From G965267605 sp965267605 (GTDB lineage Bacteria > Bacteroidota > Bacteroidia > Flavobacteriales_E > Vicingaceae), in NCBI GenBank assembly GCA_965267605.1, contig OZ254088.1, positions 310,001-374,000 of the forward strand: DNA of 64,000 bases, given 5' to 3'. Shown in pieces: positions 15,687-23,820 of the stretch; within the stretch, counting starts at the first letter, position 1; each line of letters starts with the position of its first letter. A program made the translations under genes and the position numbers. The notes under the pieces are model-generated. The model made no database searches. It saw only the letters and a list, made by a program, of their open reading frames with translations, and was not told where the DNA came from.

Positions 15687-16826
15687 ATGTGCAAAACGCA
15701 TCAATTTTTAATTCATTGCATTTTGCTCTGCTTCCTTGCCTCAACTGGTTGCAAAAACCATACCGAAAATGTTGAAAAGGAGGAAGTTGCTGAGCCGGAA
15801 TGGAAGTGGGAGGAATGGGATCAGCAAGCAGCTTATACCGTAGATACGTTCTTTCAGCGCAAGCTTCGTAACATTTGGTTCAATGGTGTTTACCTGCTGA
15901 GGGATAGCAATAAGATTCATTGCGGTGTTGTTGGAAAGGCAGACTGGAAAACGGGTGATTCTCTCACGCGGGAACATACCTTCCAACTGGGAAGTGTTAG
16001 TAAGGTGCTCACCGCGGTGGCGATACTTAAGCTATACGAGCAGGGTAAACTTGATTTGAAGGACCCGGTTGAAAAGTACATTCACGGTTTCCCTTACGAT
16101 GGAATTACTATCGATCTCTTGCTAAGTCACCGAAGTGGGTTGGGGAACTACATGTACATCACAGATAGCCTCTGGCCCGATCTCTACGACCCTATATCCA
16201 ACGATGATGTGCTTTCTGTTTTAGCTGAGCACAGACCAATGACATACTACCGACCTAACCAGGCTTTCGATTACTGCAATACCAATTACATGTTACTGGC
16301 ATCCATTATTGATTGCGCTTCTGGTAAGCCATTTCCCCAATACATGCGCGAAGAGATATTTGAACCCGCGGGCATGAACTCCGCTCGAATTTTCAGGATG
16401 TTGAATAACGATGAACTTGTTAAACCAGCTAAGGGACATAACGCTTACAGAGAGCACAAGAACATTAGTTATCTGGATGGGGTGTATGGAGACAAGGGTG
16501 TTTATGCCAGTATTGACGATATGCTGGCATTTGAAATGGCATTAAGGAACAACATATTGATCTCAGATTCTATCCTGAGGCTGGCATGGATTCCTAGAAG
16601 TAAGAAACGAATTACGAAGGCAAACTACGGATACGGTTTTCGTATTACCGACCACGATGCTAACCTGAATGCAATCTTTCACAAAGGTTGGTGGAGAGGG
16701 TATAAGGCTTACTTCATGTTATACCCTGATTCAGACCAGGCCGCAATTGTGCTTACCAATTGTACCAGAGGAGGCTACCTGAATGAGCGTGAGCTCTTCA
16801 AACTTTTCCCTAAGAAATCTATTTGA
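15687..16826 (+). CDS. Class C beta-lactamase-like serine hydrolase lipoprotein
   Basis: A 379-aa predicted lipoprotein (leader ending FLASTGCKN) with a penicillin-binding/beta-lactamase class C fold. The nucleophile motif SxxK is in QLGSVSKVLTAV. The YxN motif is in FDYCNTNYMLLAS, and the third motif position is occupied by HKGWWRGYKAYF. LSHRSGLGNYM and KDPVEKYIHGFPYDGITID are the usual family blocks. ATG 15687 is taken as the start because it gives a clean lipoprotein leader; the frame is open a further 66 bp upstream, but that extension is not leader-like. These enzymes act as D-aminopeptidases, esterases or peptidases, and antibiotic resistance should not be assumed. It overlaps the convergent head-GIN gene by 8 bp. 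Confidence 0.85.
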   Translation: MCKTHQFLIHCILLCFLASTGCKNHTENVEKEEVAEPEWKWEEWDQQAAYTVDTFFQRKLRNIWFNGVYLLRDSNKIHCGVVGKADWKTGDSLTREHTFQLGSVSKVLTAVAILKLYEQGKLDLKDPVEKYIHGFPYDGITIDLLLSHRSGLGNYMYITDSLWPDLYDPISNDDVLSVLAEHRPMTYYRPNQAFDYCNTNYMLLASIIDCASGKPFPQYMREEIFEPAGMNSARIFRMLNNDELVKPAKGHNAYREHKNISYLDGVYGDKGVYASIDDMLAFEMALRNNILISDSILRLAWIPRSKKRITKANYGYGFRITDHDANLNAIFHKGWWRGYKAYFMLYPDSDQAAIVLTNCTRGGYLNERELFKLFPKKSI

Positions 16827-17532
16827 TGGTACTTACCCCTCCTGAACCGTTGATCTGCTGATTGAGGTGTTGAGGGTTTCCTTTGTACTTCACATCCCCA
16901 CTACCGTTCACAGAGATGTCGAGCGATTCTGTGGCATGCACTTCGCAGCTACCTGATCCATTGATTTCCAATTCTGTTTCGGTGGTTTTCATACCAACCG
17001 CAAGGATGTCTCCTGAGCCGTTAATTACAGCATCGTGTTCAACTACGTTTCCTCTAAGTGTAACATCTCCTGAACCATTGATGTCTGTATCCAGCGATTC
17101 GTACTTCACTTTCAGGTCTACCTCACCTGAGCCGTCAATGTTAAGTTCTAGATCTTCTCCTTTGATTTTTCCATCTGAGTTCAGGCTACCAGAACCACTG
17201 ATATCGATTTCTTTGATTTCTGCAAAGTACAAATGCGCCTCAAGCACGTCATTGGTGTTGAAGCACTTTTCAGCATCTATCTCAAGCACGTTCCCGCTTA
17301 CATCCGTAACGATGTTGTCAAGAATATTCTGTTGTCCGTTCAGCACAAGTTTTGGCTGGTCCAGGTTGCGATCCTGATGAAGCGTAACGTTAATCGAAGT
17401 CTCAATAGAAAGTTCTTCGAACTGATGAAGACTGCGTTCCTCTTCAACCGCATCTCCGGTTCCTTCAATACAATTGATGCAGCTTACAAAGGTTAATGGC
17501 AAAGCGAGAATCGATAGTTTAATGGCTTTCAT
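16819..17532 (-). CDS. DUF2807 'head GIN' exported protein
   Basis: A 237-aa exported protein with a leader ending SCINCIEG (possible lipobox Cys) and a DUF2807 domain. The domain is made of repeats with the core xGSGxxxL or GSG at about 20-residue spacing: ISGSGSLNSDGKI, IDGSGEVDLKVKY, INGSGDVTLRGNV, INGSGDILAVGM, INGSGSCEVHATE, VNGSGDVKYKGNP and INGSGGVSTIK. This spacing predicts a right-handed beta-helix. It is the third gene of an operon with a methyltransferase and a VanZ-like gene (gap 6 bp). A second, diverged head-GIN gene lies at 27978. Function is unknown; the envelope surface is the likely site. Confidence 0.85.
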   Translation of the reverse strand: MKAIKLSILALPLTFVSCINCIEGTGDAVEEERSLHQFEELSIETSINVTLHQDRNLDQPKLVLNGQQNILDNIVTDVSGNVLEIDAEKCFNTNDVLEAHLYFAEIKEIDISGSGSLNSDGKIKGEDLELNIDGSGEVDLKVKYESLDTDINGSGDVTLRGNVVEHDAVINGSGDILAVGMKTTETELEINGSGSCEVHATESLDISVNGSGDVKYKGNPQHLNQQINGSGGVSTIK

Positions 17533-17538
17533 ACTTTC

Positions 17539-18090
17539 TTATAATGCATCGGCCAGCCCGATGATGAGTGTAAACATTAAAACTGTTGCCAGCGAAGTTA
17601 TGTGATTATATGGTATACCACTGCGCAGTCTTAAGTTAAATGATGTGTGGACTACTGTAACTGAAACCGCAGCCGCAATTACGTATAGCATCACGTCCAG
17701 GGGATCAAAGGTTCCATCGGTAATACCGGCTAGTTGAATTAACTCACTTCCAAGTGCGATGATGAGTGGTACACTCACCCATCCAATATTCGTGCGATTG
17801 ATCTTTCCGCCCCACTGTATGATCATCAGGCTTTGAAATGCAAATAGCCAGAGGGCACTGGGAAGATTGTATTTGACAATGTATCCCGGATTCAGATCAA
17901 GCTGGTTAATGAATTCATGGAATGAGACAATCACCTGATCCAGGTGTAGTGCCGTGGCAATTTCAAAGTACACCATCTCATGTGTTCTGAAAAGGAAGTA
18001 GATCACCATTGTTGTGAGCATTGGTGCGAGCACCCATCTGAAAACATTCAGCAGCGACAATGAACCTGTATGTGGATGAGATGATATCAT
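17539..18090 (-). CDS. VanZ-like membrane protein
   Basis: A 183-aa polytopic membrane protein with about four to five hydrophobic segments (FRWVLAPMLTTMVIYFLF, YNLPSALWLFAFQSLMIIQW, VSVPLIIALGSELIQLAGIT, VMLYVIAAAVSVTVVH, VLMFTLIIGLADAL). The segment ELIQLAGITDGTFDPLDVML resembles the ExxQ...G...DxxD motif of VanZ-like proteins. Its ATG overlaps the methyltransferase stop (ATGA at 18090-18087), so the two are coupled. The VanZ assignment is by motif only and is moderate. No glycopeptide-resistance genes are nearby. Confidence 0.6.
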   Translation of the reverse strand: MISSHPHTGSLSLLNVFRWVLAPMLTTMVIYFLFRTHEMVYFEIATALHLDQVIVSFHEFINQLDLNPGYIVKYNLPSALWLFAFQSLMIIQWGGKINRTNIGWVSVPLIIALGSELIQLAGITDGTFDPLDVMLYVIAAAVSVTVVHTSFNLRLRSGIPYNHITSLATVLMFTLIIGLADAL

Positions 18091-18656
18091 GCGCCCAGTA
18101 CAATGAATGACAGGTGATTGTTGAACCCATACTCTTGTCTACTATGAACGCTTAATCCATAGTCAGCCCAATTGGGTTCCTCGTTTGGATAGAGTGCAAT
18201 GAGATTCAAAAAGCTTGATAACAGCCATCCTGGCTTCGGTCCAAAGTGATTCATGACAATCACTTTTCCTGTTGGTGATAAATGCGATGCAACATCTTTA
18301 AGTAGAGATGAAGGGTCTTTAACTACCGAAACGACATGACTCAAAAGAATGACATCATATTGCTTCTCCTTTGGTAACTCATCCAGGGTGCAATTCAGCA
18401 GTGTGTGATCAGGATATCTGCGTCTGGCTCTTTTGTACATTCCAGAAGAGGGCTCCAACGCTGTAATATCAAGGTGCTTGGGAATGAAGCCAAGGTTGGA
18501 GCCCGTGCCACAACCTACCTCCAATATGGTGCCACCTTGATGGTCTTCCAAATATTGCTGAAGAAGTCTTCTTCCATCTACATATGCCCAGTCCACACTG
18601 AGGTTGTAGAAGGGTGCCACCATATTGTAAAAAGTAGTGCTATATGCAGATGTCAT
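18087..18656 (-). CDS. Class I SAM-dependent methyltransferase
   Basis: A 189-aa cytosolic Rossmann methyltransferase. The SAM motif I is TILEVGCGTGSNLGF (residues ~42-56). Motif II acid is in DITALEPSSGMYKRARRR, and the later strand is QYDVILLSHVVSVVKDP. The N-terminal YNMVAPFYNLSVDWAYVDGR is like the phospholipid N-methyltransferase/UbiE subgroup, which hints at a lipid or quinone substrate; the membrane protein encoded next fits this but does not prove it. The ATG lies 4 nt after a TAATTTCG box and is divergent from the S4 gene with only 31 bp between starts. Confidence 0.85.
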   Translation of the reverse strand: MTSAYSTTFYNMVAPFYNLSVDWAYVDGRRLLQQYLEDHQGGTILEVGCGTGSNLGFIPKHLDITALEPSSGMYKRARRRYPDHTLLNCTLDELPKEKQYDVILLSHVVSVVKDPSSLLKDVASHLSPTGKVIVMNHFGPKPGWLLSSFLNLIALYPNEEPNWADYGLSVHSRQEYGFNNHLSFIVLGA

Positions 18657-18687
18657 ACACCGAAATTAATAATTGTACCTTTTCGGT
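18657..18687. promoter_or_regulatory. Compact divergent promoter, both sides apparently leaderless
   Basis: Only 31 bp separate the two start codons. Leftward, TAATTTCG (18668-18661) ends 4 nt before the methyltransferase ATG. Rightward, TACCTTTT (18676-18683) ends 4 nt before the S4-domain ATG. Each box has one mismatch to TAnnTTTG. There is no room for a ribosome-binding site in either transcript. Confidence 0.55.
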
Positions 18688-19053
18688 ATGCGGATGGATA
18701 GCTACTTGTGGAGTGTTCGTATCTACAAAACCAAGCGACTGGCCACTGAAGCCTGCAAGAAGGGTAGGGTTAAGGTTCTTGGTAATCCTGTGAAGCCTGG
18801 CAAGGAAGTGAAGATAGGTTGGCTCATCTCCGTCAAGAAGGGCCCGGTTCTGTATGAGTTCAAAGTGCTGGACTTTCCCAAGTCGAGGGTGGGAGCAAAA
18901 CTTGTTTCAGAATTTGTGGAGGATCGGACTGATTACACGCAGTTAGAAGTGCAGAAGTCGGTCCGTATTACCAACAAACAGGGTTATACCTCTGAACGTC
19001 CTACCAAGAAGGACCGCAGGACATTAGATAGGTTTAAGAATTCCGATTCTTAA
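18688..19053 (+). CDS. S4-domain RNA-binding protein (Hsp15/HslR-like)
   Basis: A 121-aa basic protein with an N-terminal S4 RNA-binding domain: MRMDSYLWSVRIYKTKRLAT, then ACKKGRVKVLGNPVKPGKEV. This is the order of the Hsp15/HslR group, which binds stalled 50S subunits carrying nascent chains. The C-terminal third is Lys/Arg/Thr-rich (SERPTKKDRRTLDRFK). ATG 18688 is chosen over TTG 18673 because it starts the S4 motif directly and follows a -7 box by 4 nt. It converges on the PhoH-like gene with a 14-bp gap. Family is secure; the ribosome-rescue role is known for E. coli Hsp15 and inferred here. Confidence 0.85.
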   Translation: MRMDSYLWSVRIYKTKRLATEACKKGRVKVLGNPVKPGKEVKIGWLISVKKGPVLYEFKVLDFPKSRVGAKLVSEFVEDRTDYTQLEVQKSVRITNKQGYTSERPTKKDRRTLDRFKNSDS

Positions 19054-19067
19054 ACTTCCTGAAGTTT

Positions 19068-20396
19068 CTATAACATTTCGTTGGCAAGGTTGGCAAGTTC
19101 CGATCGCTCGCCCTTCTCAAGTTTGATATGCGCAAAGAGCTTGTTGCCTTTCAGTCTATCTATAAGATATGACAAGCCGTTGCTTTCTTCATCCAGGAAC
19201 GGTGTGTCAATTTGCTGCACATCTCCGGTGAAGATGATTTTGGTGTTCTCGCCAGCACGGGTAATGATGGTCTTCACTTCGTGAGGTGTAAGATTCTGTG
19301 CCTCGTCAATAATGAAAATAACGTCTGAAAAACTCCTTCCCCTGATGTAAGCCAAAGGTGTAATAACAATCTTGCCCGTCTTCTCCATATCAACAATGGT
19401 CTTGTACCGCTTCTCATTTTCTTTGAATTGGTTCTTGATGTAGGAGAGATTGTCCCACAATGGCATCATATACGGGTTGATCTTTTCCTGTGCGTCTCCC
19501 GGAAGGTAACCGATGTCTTTGTTGCTCAGTGGAACGATCGGTCTTGCCAGAATGATCTGGTTGTAGAGATTTCTTTGCTGAATCGCGCTGGCCAAAGCCA
19601 ACAGGGTTTTACCTGTGCCTGCTACCCCTTGAAGACATACCAGTCTAATCTCGGGATTGAGAATTGCGTGAACCGCAAATGCCTGTTCAGCGTTCTTTGG
19701 CTTGACCCCGTAGACATGCATTTTCTCAACGCGCTCAACCTGATCCTGAAATGGATTATAGTAAGCCAGCGTAGATGCTTTGCAGTTCTTGAGAATGTAG
19801 AATTCGTTGTTCTTTTTCTGTTTGCCAAGAATTGAGGAGTCATCGTAGGTACTCTGTCTGAAAAGTGTGTTGATCACCTCGCCATCAATATTCTCAACAG
19901 TACTGATCCCCTTTTGAAGCGAAACCTTTTGCTTAACCTTTCCGGTTTTGAAATCCTCGGCAGGGACGTTCATCGCCTTGGCCTTCAATCTGAGGTTAAT
20001 ATCCTTGGTAATCAGAATAACCTTGCGGTTCTTCTCCTTTTCCATGAGGGTGATGCATGAGTTAAGAATTTTGTGGTCGTTCTTGCCCCCGCCAAACACC
20101 TTTTCCGCATCGTGACCATTCATCTCGCCATTTACCACAATCTTGATTCGGCCCAATTTGGTACCATCAATCTTGTTCCATCGGGTCATGATTTGTTTCC
20201 CCGAAATTTTATCGAGCAGTCTTATGACTTCTCTGGCCTCGAAGTTTTTGGTATCCGTTCCGGTCTTGAACTTATCCAGTTCTTCAAGGACCGTTATAGG
20301 AATCGCGATGTCGTTATCTTCAAATGATTTTATTGAGTTGTGATCGTGTAGCAATACAGACGTGTCAAGCACGTAAATCTTCTTCTTCGAAATCAT
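19068..20396 (-). CDS. PIN-PhoH fusion ATPase
   Basis: A 442-aa cytosolic protein with an N-terminal PIN nuclease domain and a C-terminal PhoH ATPase domain, the PhoH2 architecture. PIN acidic residues are visible in KKIYVLDTSVLLHD (residue ~10), ITVLEELDKFK and ITKDINLRLKA. The Walker A is GVAGTGKTLLALA (about residues 256-268). Walker B is VIFIIDEAQNLTPHEVK, and an arginine-rich sensor region follows (KIIFTGDVQQIDTP). PhoH2 proteins are reported RNA helicases/RNases. All catalytic acids appear intact. It stands alone, with no antitoxin-like gene beside it. Confidence 0.93.
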   Translation of the reverse strand: MISKKKIYVLDTSVLLHDHNSIKSFEDNDIAIPITVLEELDKFKTGTDTKNFEAREVIRLLDKISGKQIMTRWNKIDGTKLGRIKIVVNGEMNGHDAEKVFGGGKNDHKILNSCITLMEKEKNRKVILITKDINLRLKAKAMNVPAEDFKTGKVKQKVSLQKGISTVENIDGEVINTLFRQSTYDDSSILGKQKKNNEFYILKNCKASTLAYYNPFQDQVERVEKMHVYGVKPKNAEQAFAVHAILNPEIRLVCLQGVAGTGKTLLALASAIQQRNLYNQIILARPIVPLSNKDIGYLPGDAQEKINPYMMPLWDNLSYIKNQFKENEKRYKTIVDMEKTGKIVITPLAYIRGRSFSDVIFIIDEAQNLTPHEVKTIITRAGENTKIIFTGDVQQIDTPFLDEESNGLSYLIDRLKGNKLFAHIKLEKGERSELANLANEML

Positions 20397-20489
20397 TTAG
20401 TAGGATAGGTTTTCAACTGGTTTGTTTAACAGAAAGATACCCTTAAATGGAAGTAAATTCAAGGTGGTTGCAACCTATATTTACCAACA

Positions 20490-20516
20490 TTGAATAGTTA
20501 GTAAACCCTACCTTTG
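20490..20516 (+). promoter_or_regulatory. Leaderless-type promoter of the EamA transporter gene
   Basis: TTG (20490-20492), a 16-nt spacer and TACCTTTG (20509-20516) form an exact TAnnTTTG promoter. The box ends just 4 nt before the ATG at 20521, so the transcript should begin at about the A of ATG. Confidence 0.6.
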
Positions 20517-20520
20517 GCGC

Positions 20521-21363
20521 ATGAGAATTAGCGGCATTGGCTTCATGTTGATTTCCACCACATGCTTTGCCTTCGTTAATATCTGTGTAAAGATGTTACA
20601 CCATATTCCCGCCCATGAATTGGTGTTCTTTAGGTCCATTATCTCCTTTACTATCAGTGCGGTAATGATTCGCCAGGCGAAGATTCCTTTTTTTGGAAAT
20701 AACCGTTGGTGGCTGCTTGGAAGAGGTTTTTTTGGATGCAGCGCACTGTTCCTGTTCTTCATTACACTAAAGGAACTACCGCTGGCCATCGCCACTACCG
20801 TTCAGTACTTGTCACCCATCAGTACAGTTGTATTTGCTATGATGATTATGAAAGAACGGGTGAAGTCTATTCAATGGGTGCTATTTGCCCTGGCATTTTC
20901 TGGCGTACTTATTATGAAGGGTTTTTCGGATGAAGTGTCATGGGGTTACCTCGGGCTCGGGGTACTTTCAGCAACGCTGTCAGGAGTAGCCTACAATTGC
21001 ATCATGAAGTGCCGCGAAACGGATAAGCCAATTACCATAGTCATGTATTTTCCCATGGTAGCTATTCCGGTCATGGGGGTGCTGTGCCTGTGGCAATGGA
21101 AAACACCGGAATTGTATGACCTGTGGTGGATTCTTGCTATGGGTGTTGGAACTCAGATATCTCAGATTGCAATGACCAAAGCTCTGCATGCAGAGTTTAG
21201 CAGCCGTGTGATGCCAATTAAATACATCGGTTCGATCTATGCGGTGCTCATAGGGTACTTCGTGTTCAATGAAGTTCTTGGATGGATCAGTCTTGCAGGA
21301 ATCGCTGTGGTACTAACAGGGGTAGTATTGAATTCCAGAGTTGCTCGTAAATACTCCAGTTAG
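20521..21363 (+). CDS. EamA/DMT-family transporter
   Basis: A 280-aa inner-membrane protein of the drug/metabolite transporter superfamily with ten predicted helices in two EamA halves. MRISGIGFMLISTTCFAFVN begins helix 1. FFRSIISFTISAVMIR and LPLAIATTVQYLSPISTVVF are characteristic EamA blocks in the first half. MPIKYIGSIYAVLIGYFVFN near the C-terminus is the equivalent in the second half. The substrate is unknown. It overlaps the convergent phosphatase gene by 4 bp at the stop codons. Confidence 0.88.
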   Translation: MRISGIGFMLISTTCFAFVNICVKMLHHIPAHELVFFRSIISFTISAVMIRQAKIPFFGNNRWWLLGRGFFGCSALFLFFITLKELPLAIATTVQYLSPISTVVFAMMIMKERVKSIQWVLFALAFSGVLIMKGFSDEVSWGYLGLGVLSATLSGVAYNCIMKCRETDKPITIVMYFPMVAIPVMGVLCLWQWKTPELYDLWWILAMGVGTQISQIAMTKALHAEFSSRVMPIKYIGSIYAVLIGYFVFNEVLGWISLAGIAVVLTGVVLNSRVARKYSS

Positions 21364-23126
21364 AACCGGAGACCAACTACCATTACGTCATCAATCTGTT
21401 CGTATTGATGTCCCATCCATTTATCAAGTTGTTGCTTGAGTTCTTTGTGCCTCTCTTCCAGAGGTCTTGACTGACTCCCAGAAATGAAATCCTTGAATTG
21501 ATCCAAGCCAAATTTCTTATTGTCTGGACCACCGAACTGATCTATCAACCCATCAGAAAACATAAACAGCGCATCACCTTCCTTATAGTTAATGGTTTGC
21601 ACTTTGTACTTTCTTTCGATCTTCTTCTTCGTACGCAGCCCCATTCCACCTATCGGAAGGAAGTCTCCACGGTAAGATTTCAATTCACCACCTTCCAGGG
21701 TGTAGATCGCGTTCATGGCACCTGCGAAATTGATTGATTTCGCATTCTTATCAATTTCGCAGATGGCGATATCCATTCCACCCTCCGCTGAGAAATTCTT
21801 GTCTTGTTGAAGGTGTTTCACAAGCCGATCATGCAACATTACTAATACTTCATCCGGTGAGGTGATCCTCTTTTCAATCACAATCTCATGCAACAGCTGA
21901 TTACCCAATAGCGATAGTAAGCATCCGGGAACCCCATGCCCCGTACAATCTGACACCGCTACGATCACCTTGTTGTTTGCTTCTGCGAACCAATAAAAAT
22001 CGCCACTAACACCGTCTCTGGGTTGGTTGAAAACAAAGTGATCTGCGAACAGGTCACTCAGTTCTTCCTCCCGATTGAATACCGAGTTTTGAATCCTGCT
22101 GGCTACCTCAATGCTTTCATCAATTTTTCTATTGTACTCTCTGATCTTCAAGAATGTCTTTCTCCTGTCGAGGTAGTATTTCACGCCAAAGCCAATCATA
22201 CCCATCAATAGGATTAGCGCTATGATTAGCCAGATGTTCCTCGCATAGACTGCGCTCAACTGATCCTCCTTTATCTGAAGTAACTTCTCTGTTCTGGCCA
22301 GCTCCTGTTCGGCAGCTGCCAGCAACGCTTCCTGCTGTTTGAGGATCAATGAGTCCTCGGCAGTTGTGGCATATTGCCATAGGTCATCCAAATCAGCCCT
22401 TGCTTTCTTGAGATCATCTGCCTTTTTTATGGCGCGCACATCCACCTTGTTTGTGATCTCTAGAATGGGGTTGTAGCGTTCGAATGTGCTATCGGTTTGT
22501 CCCTCCTCATCCACACTTTTCTTCCATCGGTACTTGATCTTCTTCGGTGTTGCTGGCTCCTCTTCCTTGTTGGATGTTGCATTCAAGAATTTAAAATGCC
22601 CGTCATTGATAGCATCCCTCATGAGCACGAGGGTTCTTGCCGCGCTAAGATCTTTAGATAGTCCCTGGTTGGGTGTAATAGCAAGTTTCTTAGCTCGTAG
22701 ATCGTAGTGCATTCTGCCGATCATCTGCGGCTCTTTCATCTTGGCCTTTACCAATACAATTTCCGCGTGGTTGAGGTTGAGAACACCTGGGCCTGGCAAG
22801 GCAGTTTTTCGAGTATCTATCAGAATCCCGGTAGAGAGGTATCCTTCTTTCTCGATCATCATTAGGTACAGCTTACCCAGTGGAGCAGCAGCTGCGAAGT
22901 TGCCATCAACATCTGTTTTGATCTGCTGAACTATCTTGCCTTGATCAATGATCTTGACATCCGCACGATTGAGTGCGCCTTCCAATTCATATTTTTTAGA
23001 GAGTTTTAGTCCTTTCTCCTTGGCCATGCCAAGCACAATTCCATTGATACGTACCTCCTGTCCAAAGATCGAACAAGAAAGCATCATCATGAGGAGTACC
23101 CCCATCCATTTTATTCTTCCCACCAT
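21360..23126 (-). CDS. Membrane-anchored SpoIIE-type PP2C phosphatase
   Basis: A 588-aa signalling protein. A leader (MVGRIKWMGVLLMMMLSCSI) is followed by an extracytoplasmic N-terminal half. That half includes a short carboxypeptidase-regulatory-like stretch (DVDGNFAAAAPLGKLYLMMI). A coiled-coil-prone stretch (about residues 245-295) leads to one membrane helix near 300 (IWLIIALILLMGMIGFGVKY). The cytoplasmic C-terminal half is a SpoIIE/PP2C domain with metal-binding acids in GVSGDFYWFAEANNK, SDCTGHGVPGCLLSLLG, GGMDIAICEID, MFSDGLIDQFGG and QIDDVMVVGLRF. A GTG at 23138 is a possible alternative start. A second phosphatase with TPR sensors lies at 51973. No anti-sigma-antagonist (STAS) gene is adjacent, so the target is unknown. 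Confidence 0.88.
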   Translation of the reverse strand: MVGRIKWMGVLLMMMLSCSIFGQEVRINGIVLGMAKEKGLKLSKKYELEGALNRADVKIIDQGKIVQQIKTDVDGNFAAAAPLGKLYLMMIEKEGYLSTGILIDTRKTALPGPGVLNLNHAEIVLVKAKMKEPQMIGRMHYDLRAKKLAITPNQGLSKDLSAARTLVLMRDAINDGHFKFLNATSNKEEEPATPKKIKYRWKKSVDEEGQTDSTFERYNPILEITNKVDVRAIKKADDLKKARADLDDLWQYATTAEDSLILKQQEALLAAAEQELARTEKLLQIKEDQLSAVYARNIWLIIALILLMGMIGFGVKYYLDRRKTFLKIREYNRKIDESIEVASRIQNSVFNREEELSDLFADHFVFNQPRDGVSGDFYWFAEANNKVIVAVSDCTGHGVPGCLLSLLGNQLLHEIVIEKRITSPDEVLVMLHDRLVKHLQQDKNFSAEGGMDIAICEIDKNAKSINFAGAMNAIYTLEGGELKSYRGDFLPIGGMGLRTKKKIERKYKVQTINYKEGDALFMFSDGLIDQFGGPDNKKFGLDQFKDFISGSQSRPLEERHKELKQQLDKWMGHQYEQIDDVMVVGLRF

Positions 23127-23191
23127 TACGTTCTTCACTAAAATTCTCAGAGTTGATTTAGGCTATCTGAATATAATACGCAGCCACGACT

Positions 23192-23704
23192 TTATGGTTT
23201 CCCAATTGCTGTTACTGCTTTCCGTTTATAGATACCATTGAATGCAACCTGGATAAGTTGCTCAGATGCTGTCAACACATCCCACTTTTGCCTTACGGTA
23301 CCATCCTTATTGGGAGTCCATGTAATTCGATTGTAGTACTTGGTTCCTTTTTGTGCAGTTAGCATTTTGGATCGCAGGACCATGCGACCTTGCGAATCAA
23401 TGCCACCATGCAGATATAATGCCGCGCCATTGTTGTCTATCCAGGTCTGGCGCCATAGGGAATCTTTCTTATCGAAATGGTTGTAGCTAGATCCTGTGTA
23501 GCTTCCTGAAGCTCCCCTCCAGTTTTCCTGTAGCACACACCCACCCTGTAGTTTCTTGATGGTATTGTATCCAAGAAGTTTGCCTGAGTCGTCATACACT
23601 TGCCAATCACCTACCCAAAAATCAAACTGATGTTGGTGTTTGGATTCACAATTCTGGCCAAAGCCAAACAGGGGAAGAAGCAGAAGCAGCGATAGAATTC
23701 TCAC
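23192..23704 (-). CDS. Exported DUF1579-like protein
   Basis: A 170-aa exported protein starting with GTG: MRILSLLLLLPLFGFGQNCE is a short signal peptide. The mature domain has HQFDFWVGDWQVYDDSGKLL, GGCVLQENWRGASGS and DSLWRQTWIDNNGAALYLHG, the pattern of DUF1579-type lipocalin-like proteins that are common in Bacteroidota. GTG is the only start that gives the leader. A TATATTTA box lies 3 nt upstream of it. Function is unknown; small-ligand binding is a guess from the fold. Confidence 0.75.
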   Translation of the reverse strand: MRILSLLLLLPLFGFGQNCESKHQHQFDFWVGDWQVYDDSGKLLGYNTIKKLQGGCVLQENWRGASGSYTGSSYNHFDKKDSLWRQTWIDNNGAALYLHGGIDSQGRMVLRSKMLTAQKGTKYYNRITWTPNKDGTVRQKWDVLTASEQLIQVAFNGIYKRKAVTAIGKP

Positions 23705-23707
23705 ACT

Positions 23708-23715
23708 TAAATATA
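23708..23715 (-). promoter_or_regulatory. -7 element adjacent to the DUF1579-like gene
   Basis: The minus strand reads TATATTTA, one mismatch from TAnnTTTG, and ends 3 nt before the GTG start at 23704. Confidence 0.35.
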
Positions 23716-23820
23716 ATGGAATAGACCGAAATCATGCCGTTCAGGTAAGAGAACAAGGTAGTCGCAAAGCCGATAAGTGTGAATTGATAATAGCGCTATC
23801 TTCACGCAAAATCTCCCTTT

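Noticed and set aside
15687..16826. Antibiotic-resistance beta-lactamase
   Set aside because: The SxxK/YxN hydrolase fold is shared by many peptidases and esterases; nothing in the sequence shows beta-lactam hydrolysis.
17539..18090. Glycopeptide-resistance gene vanZ
   Set aside because: Only a short motif resembles VanZ-like membrane proteins and there are no van genes nearby.
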